From NCBI GenBank assembly GCA_963745915.1, contig CAVUZA010000002.1, forward strand, positions 310,001-374,000: 64,000 bases of DNA, written 5' to 3'. How positions within the stretch are numbered: position 1 is the first letter of the stretch; each line of letters opens with the position of its first letter. The DNA comes from VRUE01 sp963745915 (GTDB lineage Bacteria > Actinomycetota > Thermoleophilia > Solirubrobacterales > 70-9). The notes beneath the pieces are model-generated. The model was not told the DNA's origin. It saw only the letters and a list, made by a program, of their open reading frames with translations, and searched no databases. Position numbers and translations under genes: made by a program. Shown piece after piece: positions 6,767-17,495 of the stretch.

Positions 6767-8197
6767 TCAGAGGTGGAATCTGCGGTGATGGATGTGGTGC
6801 TGGAGCGCCCTGGGCTGCGGCTTGCCGGCCACGGCGGGGTCGGGACCGGGCGCGGCGGGGTCGCGGACGAAGGCCCAGGTCAGCCCCGCGCCGAGCAGGC
6901 CGAGCCCGACCAGCACCCAGTTCGAGCCCGCGATCGAGGTGGCGAAGGAGTCGCCGCCGGCGCGCAGGGCGCTGAACGCGGCCCCGGTCGCGGCCAGCGC
7001 CAGCGAGCCGCCGACCAGCCGGATCATCGCCAGCACGCCGGAGGCGATCCCCGCCTTCTCGGCCGGCATCGCCGCCATCGCCGCGGTCGACATCGGCGCG
7101 TAGACGAGCCCGATCGCGATCCCGAAGAGCAGGTAGCCGGCCAGCGCCAGCGCGTAGGGGCTGGCGGCGTCGACGCGGGTCAGGACGAGCAGGCCGGCGA
7201 CGGCGCAGAGGACGCCGAAGGTCATCAGCCGGCGCGCCCCGAAGCGCCCGATCAGCGCCCCGCAGAAGGGCGAGAGCAGGACCATCGGCGCGGTCACCGG
7301 CAGGATCAGGAGGCCGCTGAGGATCGCCGAGTGGCCGAGCACGTCCTGCAGGTACTGCGGCTGGAAGAACATCAGCGACCAGTAGCAGCCGACGACGGCG
7401 AAGGCGGCGGCGCTGGCGCCGAAGTAGGGGCCGTTGCGGAACAGCTCGAGCTCGACGATCGGGTTGCGCACCCGACGCTCGATCGCGGCGAAGGCGGCGA
7501 GCGCGGCGACGCCGGCGACGACCAGGGCCGCGGTCGCCGCCGCCCCCCACTCCTGCGCCTCGATCATCGCCAGCACCAGGGCGCCGAGGCCGGCGCTCAG
7601 CGCCACCAGGCCCGGCAGGTCGACCCGTCGCGCGGCGCCGGGGTCGGTCGACTCGCCGGCGGCGGCGACGACGATCGCCGTGCCCAGCGCCAGCACCGGC
7701 AGGTTGACCCAGAAGATCAGCCGCCAGTCGAGCTCGATCAGGGCGCCGCCGACCATCGGCCCGACCGCCAGCGCGATCGCCGAGACCGCCGCCCAGATCC
7801 CCAGCGCCCGCGCCTGCTCGCCGGCCGGGAACGCGTTGCAGACCAGCGCCAGCGAGAGCGTCACCAAAGGCGCCGCCCCCACCCCCTGCAGCACCCGCCC
7901 CCCAATCAACATCTCCGGACTCTGCGCAGCCCCCGACAGCACCGACCCCGCAGCAAAGAGAGCCATCCCCGCCAGAAACACCCGCTTCCGACCCCACATA
8001 TCGCCCAGCCGCCCCGCCGTCACCACCAGCACAGCCGCAGTCAGCAGATACACGTTCATCATCCACTGCAGCTCCGTCGAGTCAGCCCCCACATCTCCCC
8101 GAATCGAAGGCAGCGCCAGCGACACAACGGTCGAATCGAGCATCAGCACGAAGAGCCCAGAACAAGCCCCCACCAACGTCCACCACGACCGACTCAT
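6767..8197 (-). CDS. MFS drug exporter, DHA2 (14-TM, EmrB/QacA type)
   Basis: The 476-residue protein is a proton-driven multidrug exporter of the major facilitator superfamily. The DHA2 signature LDSTVVSLALPSI lies in the first membrane helix, motif A GRLGDMWGRKRVF in the loop after helix 2, and motif C-like GWAAVSAIALAVGPMVGG-type residues in helix 5. About 14 hydrophobic segments are visible. The C-terminal tail is short and His-rich (HHIHHRR). The first 350 bases of the gene use many G- and T-ending codons, while the rest uses mainly C-ending codons as in its neighbours; the change is near 7845. Substrate unknown. Confidence 0.88.
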   Translation of the reverse strand: MSRSWWTLVGACSGLFVLMLDSTVVSLALPSIRGDVGADSTELQWMMNVYLLTAAVLVVTAGRLGDMWGRKRVFLAGMALFAAGSVLSGAAQSPEMLIGGRVLQGVGAAPLVTLSLALVCNAFPAGEQARALGIWAAVSAIALAVGPMVGGALIELDWRLIFWVNLPVLALGTAIVVAAAGESTDPGAARRVDLPGLVALSAGLGALVLAMIEAQEWGAAATAALVVAGVAALAAFAAIERRVRNPIVELELFRNGPYFGASAAAFAVVGCYWSLMFFQPQYLQDVLGHSAILSGLLILPVTAPMVLLSPFCGALIGRFGARRLMTFGVLCAVAGLLVLTRVDAASPYALALAGYLLFGIAIGLVYAPMSTAAMAAMPAEKAGIASGVLAMIRLVGGSLALAATGAAFSALRAGGDSFATSIAGSNWVLVGLGLLGAGLTWAFVRDPAAPGPDPAVAGKPQPRALQHHIHHRRFHL

Positions 8198-8224
8198 CTA
8201 GGCGGGCAACCTACCGGGCCGGCA

Positions 8225-8327
8225 GGAGGGCGCGGGGGCCGTCCGCAGGAGGCTTGGAATCCACGCCGGAAGCGTAGATCCGACCCAGCTGCGCGACGGC
8301 CTCCGGCGGACGGCCCCCGCGCCCTCC
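8225..8327. repeat. 103-bp palindrome (family F) between two genes
   Basis: Perfect 22-bp arms lie at 8225-8246 and 8306-8327, extended after one mismatch by a 6-bp stem (8248-8253 with 8299-8304). The central 45 bases are not obviously structured. It follows the stop of the secreted propeller/RTX gene (8334) and precedes the MFS exporter start (8197), both on the minus strand. It could act as a terminator, but there is no T-tract. No second copy is seen in the window. Confidence 0.75.
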
Positions 8328-8333
8328 CTCCCG

Positions 8334-9656
8334 CTACGGCACGTGCACCGCCCTCTCGCAGCGCCGGGCCTTATCGGTGCCGCTGGCCCCGTTGCAGAAG
8401 TCCCGCCCCGGCCCACCGTTCATGAAGTCCTCGCCGCTGCGCCCGAAGATCGTGTCCGCACCGGCGATGCCCCAGATGCGGTCGTCGCCGCGGCCCCCGT
8501 CGAGGACGTCGCGGCCCGAGCTGCCATAGAGCGAGTCGTTGCCGTCGCGACCGCGGACCAGATCTTGGCCGGCGCGGGCGATGACCGTGTCGTCGCCGCC
8601 CCCGGCGGTGATTATGTCGTCGCCCTTGCCGGCGCAGACGATGTCGTCGCCGTTGCCGCCGATGATCCGGTCGTTGCCGTCGAGGCCGATGATCACGTCG
8701 TCGCGCGGGGTGCCGGTCAGGGTCTCGCCCTCGGCGGTGCCGAGCACGGTGACCTGCTCGTGCCCGCAGGTCAGGCTCGAGGGCGCCCAGCTCGGCGCCC
8801 GGTCGACCTCGTCGTTGACCGTCAGCCGCGCCTCGCCGGTGCCGTTGTAGGCCATCGTGAACAGCTCCGGGTCGCCGTCGCGTTTGCTGACGAAGGCGAT
8901 CTTCTGGCCGTCGGGCGAGTAGGCGGGCTCGGCGTCCGCCGCCGGGCTGGCGGTGAGCGCCACCGGCGTGGTGCCGTCCTCGCGCATCGCCCAGACGTTG
9001 TCGTCGCCGCCGTCGCGGTCGCTGGTGAAGGCCAGCCACTGGCCGTAGGGGGCGAAGTCGGGCTGGCGGTCGGTGGCAGGGCCCGTGGTCAGCCGCGTCT
9101 GCGCGGAGCCGTCGGCGTTCATCGCGTAGATCTCGGCGTTGCCGTCGCGGTGCGAGGTGAAGGCGATCCGCTTGCCGTCCGGCGAGAAGGTTGGATCGCG
9201 GTCGCCGCCGTCGGCGTTGGTCAGCCGCGCCTGCCCGGAGCCGTCGGCGTTCATCGCGTAGATCTCGGCGTTGCCGTCGCGCTCGCTGACGAAGGCGATC
9301 CGCTTGCCGTCGGCCGAGAAGGCCGGGTCGGTGTCGTCGGCGCCGTCGCTGGTCAGCCGCGCCTGCCCGGAGCCGTCGACGTTCATCGCGTAGATCTCGA
9401 AGTTGCCGTCGCGCTTGCTGGCGAAGACGACCCGCTTGCCGTCGGCCGAGACCGCCGGGAAGCGGTCCTCCGCGGTCGAGCCCGCGGTCAGGTCGACGTT
9501 CGCCTGCCCGCTGTCGTAGATCGAGTAGACGTCGAAGTTGCCGCCGACGTCGCTCTCGTAGACGAGCTTCGCGTTGCCGCCGGGAAAGGCGGCCGAGGCG
9601 CTGGCGGCGAACGCCAGCATCGCGATCAGAGCAGCAGGAAAGAGCTTCGTAAGCAA
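8334..9656 (-). CDS. Secreted TolB-like beta-propeller protein with C-terminal RTX repeats
   Basis: The 440-residue protein begins with a signal peptide (MLTKLFPAALIAMLAFAASASA). Residues about 30-300 contain six PD40/TolB-like blades of the form SADGKRIAFVSERDGNAEIY, several nearly identical at DNA level. Residues about 320-425 carry RTX-type calcium-binding nonapeptides such as GNDRIIGGNGDD. The C-terminus has paired cysteines. Such proteins are exported and probably bind calcium outside the cell. The exact role is unknown. The combination of propeller and RTX domains is common in secreted proteins of this lineage. It is followed by a large palindrome. Confidence 0.85.
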   Translation of the reverse strand: MLTKLFPAALIAMLAFAASASAAFPGGNAKLVYESDVGGNFDVYSIYDSGQANVDLTAGSTAEDRFPAVSADGKRVVFASKRDGNFEIYAMNVDGSGQARLTSDGADDTDPAFSADGKRIAFVSERDGNAEIYAMNADGSGQARLTNADGGDRDPTFSPDGKRIAFTSHRDGNAEIYAMNADGSAQTRLTTGPATDRQPDFAPYGQWLAFTSDRDGGDDNVWAMREDGTTPVALTASPAADAEPAYSPDGQKIAFVSKRDGDPELFTMAYNGTGEARLTVNDEVDRAPSWAPSSLTCGHEQVTVLGTAEGETLTGTPRDDVIIGLDGNDRIIGGNGDDIVCAGKGDDIITAGGGDDTVIARAGQDLVRGRDGNDSLYGSSGRDVLDGGRGDDRIWGIAGADTIFGRSGEDFMNGGPGRDFCNGASGTDKARRCERAVHVP

Positions 9657-9717
9657 ACCGACCCCCTTGGCCTGAGTTGGCAGTCCCGTTGGGACGCCTC
9701 TACCCGCCTGAACGCGG

Positions 9718-10857
9718 CTAAACCGTCGAGGTCGCGCTCAGGTCCCGGACGGGATCGATCTCCCAGCGGGCGCCGACCGCGGCCAGCTCGGGGGTCAGGC
9801 CCCAGCGGTCCGGGCGCTCCTCGCCCTCGTGCTCGCGGCTGGCGCCCTTGAGCGCCATGCAGCCGGCGTTGTCGCCGATCGCGCGGATCTCGGCGACGTC
9901 GGCGGCGGAGAGCAGCTGCTCGGCCGGCAGCGCCGCCAGCTCGGCCCGCTTCTCCTCGACCGGGCGGGCGTCGGCGTGGGCCTCCTGGATCAGGGTCGGG
10001 ACCACGCACTCGACCGCCTGGTGGGCGAGGTTCCACTGGCAGGCGAGGTGGATCGGCGCCAGGCCGGTGCGCTCGCGGACCGGGTCGAGCCGGGCCAGCT
10101 TCTCCAGCCCCGCCTCGATCCAGCCCGCCGGGCGGAAGGCCCGGTGGTCGCCGCGGGCCAGCTCCATGCCCGGCCGCAGGTCGCCCCAGAAGAGGCCGCC
10201 GTAGTCGACGACGCGGGTGATCACCCGCACGCCGTGGCGCGCGGCGGCCTCGAGGCAGAGCTCGCCGGGCCAGGGCTCGAACGGGTTGAGGATGATCATC
10301 GCCCACTCGATCCGCTCGCCGAAGCGCTCCAGGCAGTCGATGATGTCGAGGGTGAAGCCGTTGGCCGGGCCGGGGGCGACGCCGATCGCGCCGGTCAGGC
10401 CGGCCTCGCGCAGGGCCGCCATCCCGTCCCAGACCGCCTCGCTGGTGTAGCCGGTGCGGTCGGGGTTGTGCAGCAGCAGCAGGTCGAAGCGCTCGGCGCC
10501 GAGGCGCTCGAGGCTGCGCTCGGCCGCCATCCGCAGGTAGCCGGCGTACTCGCCCGGGCCGCGCAGGCCGGGGTCGGTGAAGCGCGGGAAGCCGCGCGGG
10601 CCGTCGCGCTCGCCGGCGTAGAAGTCGTGGCCGACGGCGCCGACCAGGCAGTAGGAGTCGCGCTCGGTGCCGGCCAGGGCACGGCCGAGCAGCGAGTCGG
10701 CCTCGCCCTGGCCGTAGGCGTCGGCGCTGAGCACGGTCTCGATCCCGCCGCCGGGGCGCAGCAGCTCGACCAGCCGCTCCTCCCCGACCGCCTCGCCGAA
10801 GCGCAGGAAGCGCCCGCCGCTCCAGGTGCCTATCGCCGTGCGGCCGGGCTCGCGCAA
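9718..10857 (-). CDS. Aldo/keto reductase family protein
   Basis: The 379-residue protein resembles aldo/keto reductases: a TIM-barrel oxidoreductase using NADPH. Recognisable segments are the N-terminal DAYGQGEADSLLGRAL (helix near the active site), RFDLLLLHNPDRTGYTSEAVWDGMAALREAGLTGAIGVA (strand 4 and 5 region) and the C-terminal helices. The usual catalytic Tyr of DXXXXY is represented by the tyrosine in DAYG; a Lys of the tetrad is not obvious, so activity is not certain. Start lies 10 bp after the clpC stop, implying co-transcription. Substrate unknown. Confidence 0.75.
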   Translation of the reverse strand: MREPGRTAIGTWSGGRFLRFGEAVGEERLVELLRPGGGIETVLSADAYGQGEADSLLGRALAGTERDSYCLVGAVGHDFYAGERDGPRGFPRFTDPGLRGPGEYAGYLRMAAERSLERLGAERFDLLLLHNPDRTGYTSEAVWDGMAALREAGLTGAIGVAPGPANGFTLDIIDCLERFGERIEWAMIILNPFEPWPGELCLEAAARHGVRVITRVVDYGGLFWGDLRPGMELARGDHRAFRPAGWIEAGLEKLARLDPVRERTGLAPIHLACQWNLAHQAVECVVPTLIQEAHADARPVEEKRAELAALPAEQLLSAADVAEIRAIGDNAGCMALKGASREHEGEERPDRWGLTPELAAVGARWEIDPVRDLSATSTV

Positions 10858-10867
10858 GGCCGCCCGC

Positions 10868-13465
<2,598 letters not shown>

Positions 13466-13599
13466 AAAGCCTCTCTATCTACTCAACCTACCCAACCCGC
13501 GTCGGTCGAGTGAGTATCGGAAGACGCCCTTCGGTTATCGGGAGGCGCCCATGTGCCCCTTAAACGATACCGAGAGCGCCCAACCGGCTCCGGCTCGCG

Positions 13600-13620
13600 A
13601 AAAACCGCTCAGTGCGGCTT
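13600..13620 (-). terminator. Intrinsic terminator of lysS
   Basis: Directly after the lysS stop, the minus strand reads AAGCCGCACTGAGCGGTTTTT: a short GC stem (CCGC/GCGG with flanking A-T pairs) followed by five T. It separates lysS from clpC. Confidence 0.7.
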
Positions 13621-15090
13621 TTAGGAGCGCATCGCGGGGTAGAGCACGACCTCGCGCACGCTCTTGGCGCCGGTCAGCAGCATCACCAGGCGGTCGATGC
13701 CGATCCCGACCCCGCCGGTCGGCGGCATCCCGGTCTCCAGGGCGGCGACGAAATCCTCGTCGTAGGGCTGCGCCTCCTCGTCGCCGCGGGCCAGCTCCTC
13801 GGCCTGCTGCTCGAAGCGGCGGCGCTGCTCGTCGGGGTCGTTGAGCTCGCTGAAGCCGTTGGCGATCTCCATCCCGCCGGCGAAGGCCTCGAAGCGCTCG
13901 ACCAGGCCCTCCTCGCTGCGGTGCGACTTGGCGAAGGGCGAGAGCTCGACCGGGTAGTCGAGGACGAAGGTGGGCTGGATCAGCTGCGGCTCGACCGCCT
14001 TGGAGAGCAGGCCGTCGACCAGCTTGCCCCAACCCTCGGCCGGGTCGGGCTCGGTGCCGATCGCCGCCGCCAGCGCCTCGCGGGTCGGGTGCTCGAGGAT
14101 GTCGATGCCGCTGCGCTCGCGGATCGCCTCGCGCAGGGTGATCCGCCGCCAGGGCGGGGCGAAGTCGATCTTCTCCTCGCCGCGCTCGACCACGGTCGTG
14201 CCCAGCACCCGCTCGGCGACCTCGGCGACCATCGTCTCGACCCGCTGCGCGGTCGCCTCGTAGTCCGAGCAGGCCTCGTACCACTCGAGCATCGTGAACT
14301 CGGGGTTGTGCTTGTGCGAGATGCCCTCGTTGCGGAAGTCCTTGCCCAGCTCGTAGACGCGCTCGATGCCGCCGACGACGAGGCGCTTGAGGTAGAGCTC
14401 GGTCGCGATCCGCAGGTAGAAGTCGCGGTCGAGGGCGTTGTGGTGGGTGGTGAAGGGACGCGCCAGAGCGCCGCCGTAGAGCGGCTGCAGGACCGGCGTC
14501 TCGACCTCGACGAAGCCGCGCTCGTCGAGCCAGCGGCGCACCTCGCCGACCGTGCGGGCGCGCAGGGCGAAGAGCCGGCGGCTCTGCTCGTTGGCGATCA
14601 GGTCGAGCTCGCGCTGGCGGTAGCGGGTCTCGACGTCCTCGAGGCCGTGGAACTTGTCGGGCGGCGGCCGCAGGCTCTTGGCGAGCAGCTTCCAGCGGTC
14701 GATCGCCAGCGAGAGCTCGCCGCCGCGGCGGGTCGCCATCGCCGTGCCCTCGACCCCGACCAGGTCGCCGAGGTCGAGCTCGACCAGCAGCCGGTAGGGC
14801 TCCTCGCCGAGCAGGTCCTCGCGGGCGTGCAGCTGGATCTGGCCGCTGCCGTCGCGCAGGTCGAGGAAGCAGGCCTTGCCGTGCCCCCGCCGCCCGACCA
14901 GCCGGCCGGCGACCCGGTGGTGGGAATCGGTCTCGATCCCCGGCGCCAGCCCCTCGTGCGCGGCCCGCACCTCGGCCACGTCCTCCCGCTCGAACCGCTC
15001 CGCCGGAAACGGGTCCACCCCCGCCTCCCGAAGCTTCTCCAGCTTCAGGCGACGGTCACGAAGAACATCCGAAAGCTCAGAATCACTCAT
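13621..15090 (-). CDS. lysS: Lysyl-tRNA synthetase, class II
   Basis: LysRS charges tRNA-Lys. The 489-residue protein has an N-terminal OB-fold anticodon-binding domain (residues about 50-150, with HGKACFLDLRDGSGQIQL) and a class II catalytic core: motif 2 is seen as GKDFRNEGISHKHNPEFTMLEWY near residues 260-282, and motif 3 as GVGIGIDRLVMLLT near 455-468. Length and gene order (greA-lysS-clpC) are typical. The first about 100 bases use unusually many T-ending codons, which reduces structure around the start. Confidence 0.97.
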   Translation of the reverse strand: MSDSELSDVLRDRRLKLEKLREAGVDPFPAERFEREDVAEVRAAHEGLAPGIETDSHHRVAGRLVGRRGHGKACFLDLRDGSGQIQLHAREDLLGEEPYRLLVELDLGDLVGVEGTAMATRRGGELSLAIDRWKLLAKSLRPPPDKFHGLEDVETRYRQRELDLIANEQSRRLFALRARTVGEVRRWLDERGFVEVETPVLQPLYGGALARPFTTHHNALDRDFYLRIATELYLKRLVVGGIERVYELGKDFRNEGISHKHNPEFTMLEWYEACSDYEATAQRVETMVAEVAERVLGTTVVERGEEKIDFAPPWRRITLREAIRERSGIDILEHPTREALAAAIGTEPDPAEGWGKLVDGLLSKAVEPQLIQPTFVLDYPVELSPFAKSHRSEEGLVERFEAFAGGMEIANGFSELNDPDEQRRRFEQQAEELARGDEEAQPYDEDFVAALETGMPPTGGVGIGIDRLVMLLTGAKSVREVVLYPAMRS

Positions 15091-15129
15091 CGACGGGCGA
15101 GCCTATAGAGCCGATCTATCGAGATCGGC

Positions 15130-15609
15130 TCAAGCGGTCTCGATCTTGGTGATCTTCAGTTTCTTCTTCGGCCCCCGCGGCACCTCGACCGTGACGATGT
15201 CGTTGCGCTTGTGGCCGATCAGCGCCTTGCCGATCGGCGACTCGTTGGAGAGCTTGTGCTCGGCCGGATCGGCCTCGGTCGAGCCGACGATCTGGAACTT
15301 CTGCGAGTCGCCGGTCTTCTGGTCCTTGACGTGGACGATCGAGCCGAACTGGACCTCGCTGGTGTCGATGTCCTTCTCGTCGATCACCGTCGCCCGCCGC
15401 AGCCGCTCTTCGAGCTGGGCGATGCGCTGCTCGAGCAGGGCCTGTTCGTTCTTGGCGTCGTCGTACTCGGCGTTCTCGGAGATGTCGCCGAACTCGCGCG
15501 CCTCCTTGATCCGCTCGGCGACCTCGCGCCGCTTCACCGTCGAGAGGTGACCGATCTCCTCCTTCAGCTTCTCCAGACCCTCGGGTGTGATGACCGACTG
15601 GCGACTCAC
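15130..15609 (-). CDS. greA: Transcription elongation factor GreA
   Basis: GreA rescues backtracked RNA polymerase by stimulating transcript cleavage. The N-terminal coiled coil is seen with the acidic tip motif REFGDISENAEYDDAKNEQA, and the C-terminal FKBP-like domain has VGSTEADP and SPIGKALIGHKRND. The start is taken as GTG at 15609, giving 159 residues, the family length, with a purine-rich GAGGTAGG upstream. A longer frame exists upstream but its residues do not resemble GreA. It lies 39 bp upstream of lysS on the same strand. Confidence 0.95.
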   Translation of the reverse strand: MSRQSVITPEGLEKLKEEIGHLSTVKRREVAERIKEAREFGDISENAEYDDAKNEQALLEQRIAQLEERLRRATVIDEKDIDTSEVQFGSIVHVKDQKTGDSQKFQIVGSTEADPAEHKLSNESPIGKALIGHKRNDIVTVEVPRGPKKKLKITKIETA

Positions 15610-15720
15610 TTGACCTACCTCGCTTTGCTGGATTGAGACGGCGGAAAACGGCTTACAACGCGAAAAAACGCCCGGGGACGGCGGCCATCCGGTCACCGCA
15701 CCAGGGCTGAAGTCGCGGGA

Positions 15721-16722
15721 TTATAGCGAGGGGACTGGAGCAGCCAGGGAGGCGACCAGCTGACGGGCGCGGGCGAGGTCGGCGCTGCGCTGCAGCTCCT
15801 CGGCCAGCTCCGGGGGCGCGGCGAGCGGCTCCACGTACCAGGGGTAGAACTTGCGCAGGTAGCGCCCGGCCCGCTCGCCGCCGAGGTGCTCCTCGGCGCG
15901 GTCGATCACCCAGAGCAGCTCGGCGACCACCTCCTCGCGGGCCGGCGGCTCGCTGCGGGCGCCGGTCAGCTCTTCGAAGACCCAGGGGTTGCCGAAGGAG
16001 CCGCGGGCGATCATCACCGCCGCGGCGCCGGACTCCTGGTAGGCGCGGCGCGCCGCGGCGGCGCTGCGCAGCCCGCCGGAGACGATCACCGGCACCTCGA
16101 CCCGCTCGGCCAGCTCGCGGGTCAGGGCGTAGTCGGGGCTGCCCTTGTGGCCGCTGGTCGCGACCCGCGGGTGGAAGCCGATCGCGGCGACGCCGGCCTC
16201 CTCGGCGAGGCGCACGGCAAGCTCGAAGCCGGAGCGCTCGCCGGCTTCGATCCCCGAGCGCAGCTTCACCGTCACCGGCAGGCCGCTGCCCTCGATCGCG
16301 CCGCGGGCGAGGGCGAGGGCGAGCTCGTGGTCGCGCAGCAGCTCGGCGCCGGCGCCGGTCTTGCGCACCTTGCGCACCGGGCAGCCCATGTTGATGTCGA
16401 TCAGGTCGGCGCCGGCCTCGGCGGCGATCGCGGCGCCGGAGCGCATCACCTCGGGGTCGTGGCCGAAGAGCTGGATCGAGACCGGGTGCTCGTCGGGGTG
16501 GATTCGCATCAGCTCGCGCAGGGTGCGCTCGTTGCGGTGGTGCAGGCCGAAGCTGGAGACCATCTCCGAGACCGCCAGCCCGGCGCCATGGCGCTTGGCC
16601 TGCAGGCGCACGAACCAGTTGCCGATCCCGGCCAGCGGCGCCAGCAGCACGCGGTTGGGGATCTCGACGCCGCCGATCCGGAAGGGATCAGTCAGCGGGG
16701 GCTGTGGAAGCGTTTCGCTCAT
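15721..16722 (-). CDS. dusB: tRNA-dihydrouridine synthase (DusB type)
   Basis: This flavoenzyme reduces specific uridines in tRNA. The 333-residue protein has the FMN-binding TIM barrel with LAPLAGIGN near residue 28, the active-site segment INMGCPVRKVRKTGAGAELL around residues 108-128, VTVKLRSGIE and the FMN-phosphate site VSGGLRSAAAARR. The catalytic cysteine is in NMGCP. The C-terminal helical domain is present. Its start overlaps the coaX 3' end by 35 bp, pointing to one transcript coaX-dusB. Confidence 0.92.
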   Translation of the reverse strand: MSETLPQPPLTDPFRIGGVEIPNRVLLAPLAGIGNWFVRLQAKRHGAGLAVSEMVSSFGLHHRNERTLRELMRIHPDEHPVSIQLFGHDPEVMRSGAAIAAEAGADLIDINMGCPVRKVRKTGAGAELLRDHELALALARGAIEGSGLPVTVKLRSGIEAGERSGFELAVRLAEEAGVAAIGFHPRVATSGHKGSPDYALTRELAERVEVPVIVSGGLRSAAAARRAYQESGAAAVMIARGSFGNPWVFEELTGARSEPPAREEVVAELLWVIDRAEEHLGGERAGRYLRKFYPWYVEPLAAPPELAEELQRSADLARARQLVASLAAPVPSL

Positions 16723-17485
16723 GGATCAGGCGCAGCCCCTTCAGGGTAAGCAGGTCGTCGACCTCGTCGATCGTCTCGGTGAAGGGGACGACGGCGGAGG
16801 CGTAGCCGCCGGTGGCCAGCACCCGCGGCTCCGGCAGCTCCTCTTCGATCCGGCCGACGATGCCGTCGATCAGCCCGGCGAAGCCGAAGATGAAGCCGGA
16901 GTGGATCGCCGCCCGGGTCGAGCGGCCGATCGCCTCGCGCGGCTCTTCGAGGTCGATCCTGGAGATCCGCGCGGCGCGGTCGATCAGGGCGCTGAGCGAG
17001 GGCGCCAGGCCGGGGCCGATCGCGCCGCCGAGGTACTCGCCGTCGGCGGAGACCGCGTCGATGTTGATCCCGGTGCCGAAGTCGACCGAGACGCAGGCCG
17101 CGCCGCAGCGCTCGTAGGCGGCGATCGCGTTGACCAGGCGGTCGGCGCCGACCTCGAGCGGGTTGTCGATCCGGATCGGCATCCCGGTCTTCACCCCGGG
17201 GCCGATCGTCAGGCACTCGGCCTCGAGGTAGCGCACCGCGAGCTGCTCGAACTGGGTGCCGAGCGGCGGCACGACGGAGGAGACGCAGAGCGCCTCGACC
17301 GCCGAGAAGGACATGCCGCTGAGCGAGAAGAGACCGGCGATCCGCTCCGCCAGCTCGTCGCCGGTCGCCCCCGAGCGGGTCTGGAAGCGCCAGTCCTCGA
17401 CCAGCTCCTCGCCGGCGAAGGCGCCGAGGTGGGTCTGGGTGTTGCCGACGTCGACCGCGAGGAGCACCGCGCGATTATCCCCCAC
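16688..17485 (-). CDS. coaX: Type III pantothenate kinase
   Basis: CoaX phosphorylates pantothenate, the first step to coenzyme A, in an ATP- and monovalent cation-dependent manner. The 265-residue protein has the ASKHA phosphate-1 motif AVDVGNTQT at the N-terminus, PLEVGADRLVNAIAAY (PAN motif) near 105-120, and GAIGPGLAPSLSAL in the interface region. The usual GTATTFD motif reads GTGINIDAV, a small deviation. Its start is 8 bp from the divergently read GST-like gene, so both promoters must overlap. Confidence 0.93.
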   Translation of the reverse strand: MGDNRAVLLAVDVGNTQTHLGAFAGEELVEDWRFQTRSGATGDELAERIAGLFSLSGMSFSAVEALCVSSVVPPLGTQFEQLAVRYLEAECLTIGPGVKTGMPIRIDNPLEVGADRLVNAIAAYERCGAACVSVDFGTGINIDAVSADGEYLGGAIGPGLAPSLSALIDRAARISRIDLEEPREAIGRSTRAAIHSGFIFGFAGLIDGIVGRIEEELPEPRVLATGGYASAVVPFTETIDEVDDLLTLKGLRLIHERNASTAPAD

Positions 17486-17489
17486 GGCC

Positions 17490-17495
17490 TAGGAT
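17490..17495 (+). promoter_or_regulatory. Candidate -10 element for a leaderless GST-like transcript
   Basis: TAGGAT (17490-17495) lies 7 bases before a GTG at 17503 that is in frame with the GST-like gene. This is the spacing expected of leaderless actinobacterial mRNAs. The intergenic space to coaX is only 8 bp, leaving little room for a 5' UTR. Confidence 0.35.

Noticed and set aside
7828..7838. Second copy of the ispD palindrome in the exporter gene
   Set aside because: Only 11 bases AACGCGTTGCA match; no complementary arm is nearby, and the residues are conserved for the transporter.
8400..8720. Tandem DNA repeats suggestive of CRISPR or a minisatellite
   Set aside because: They are codons for RTX nonapeptides in frame of the secreted protein, with no spacer pattern.
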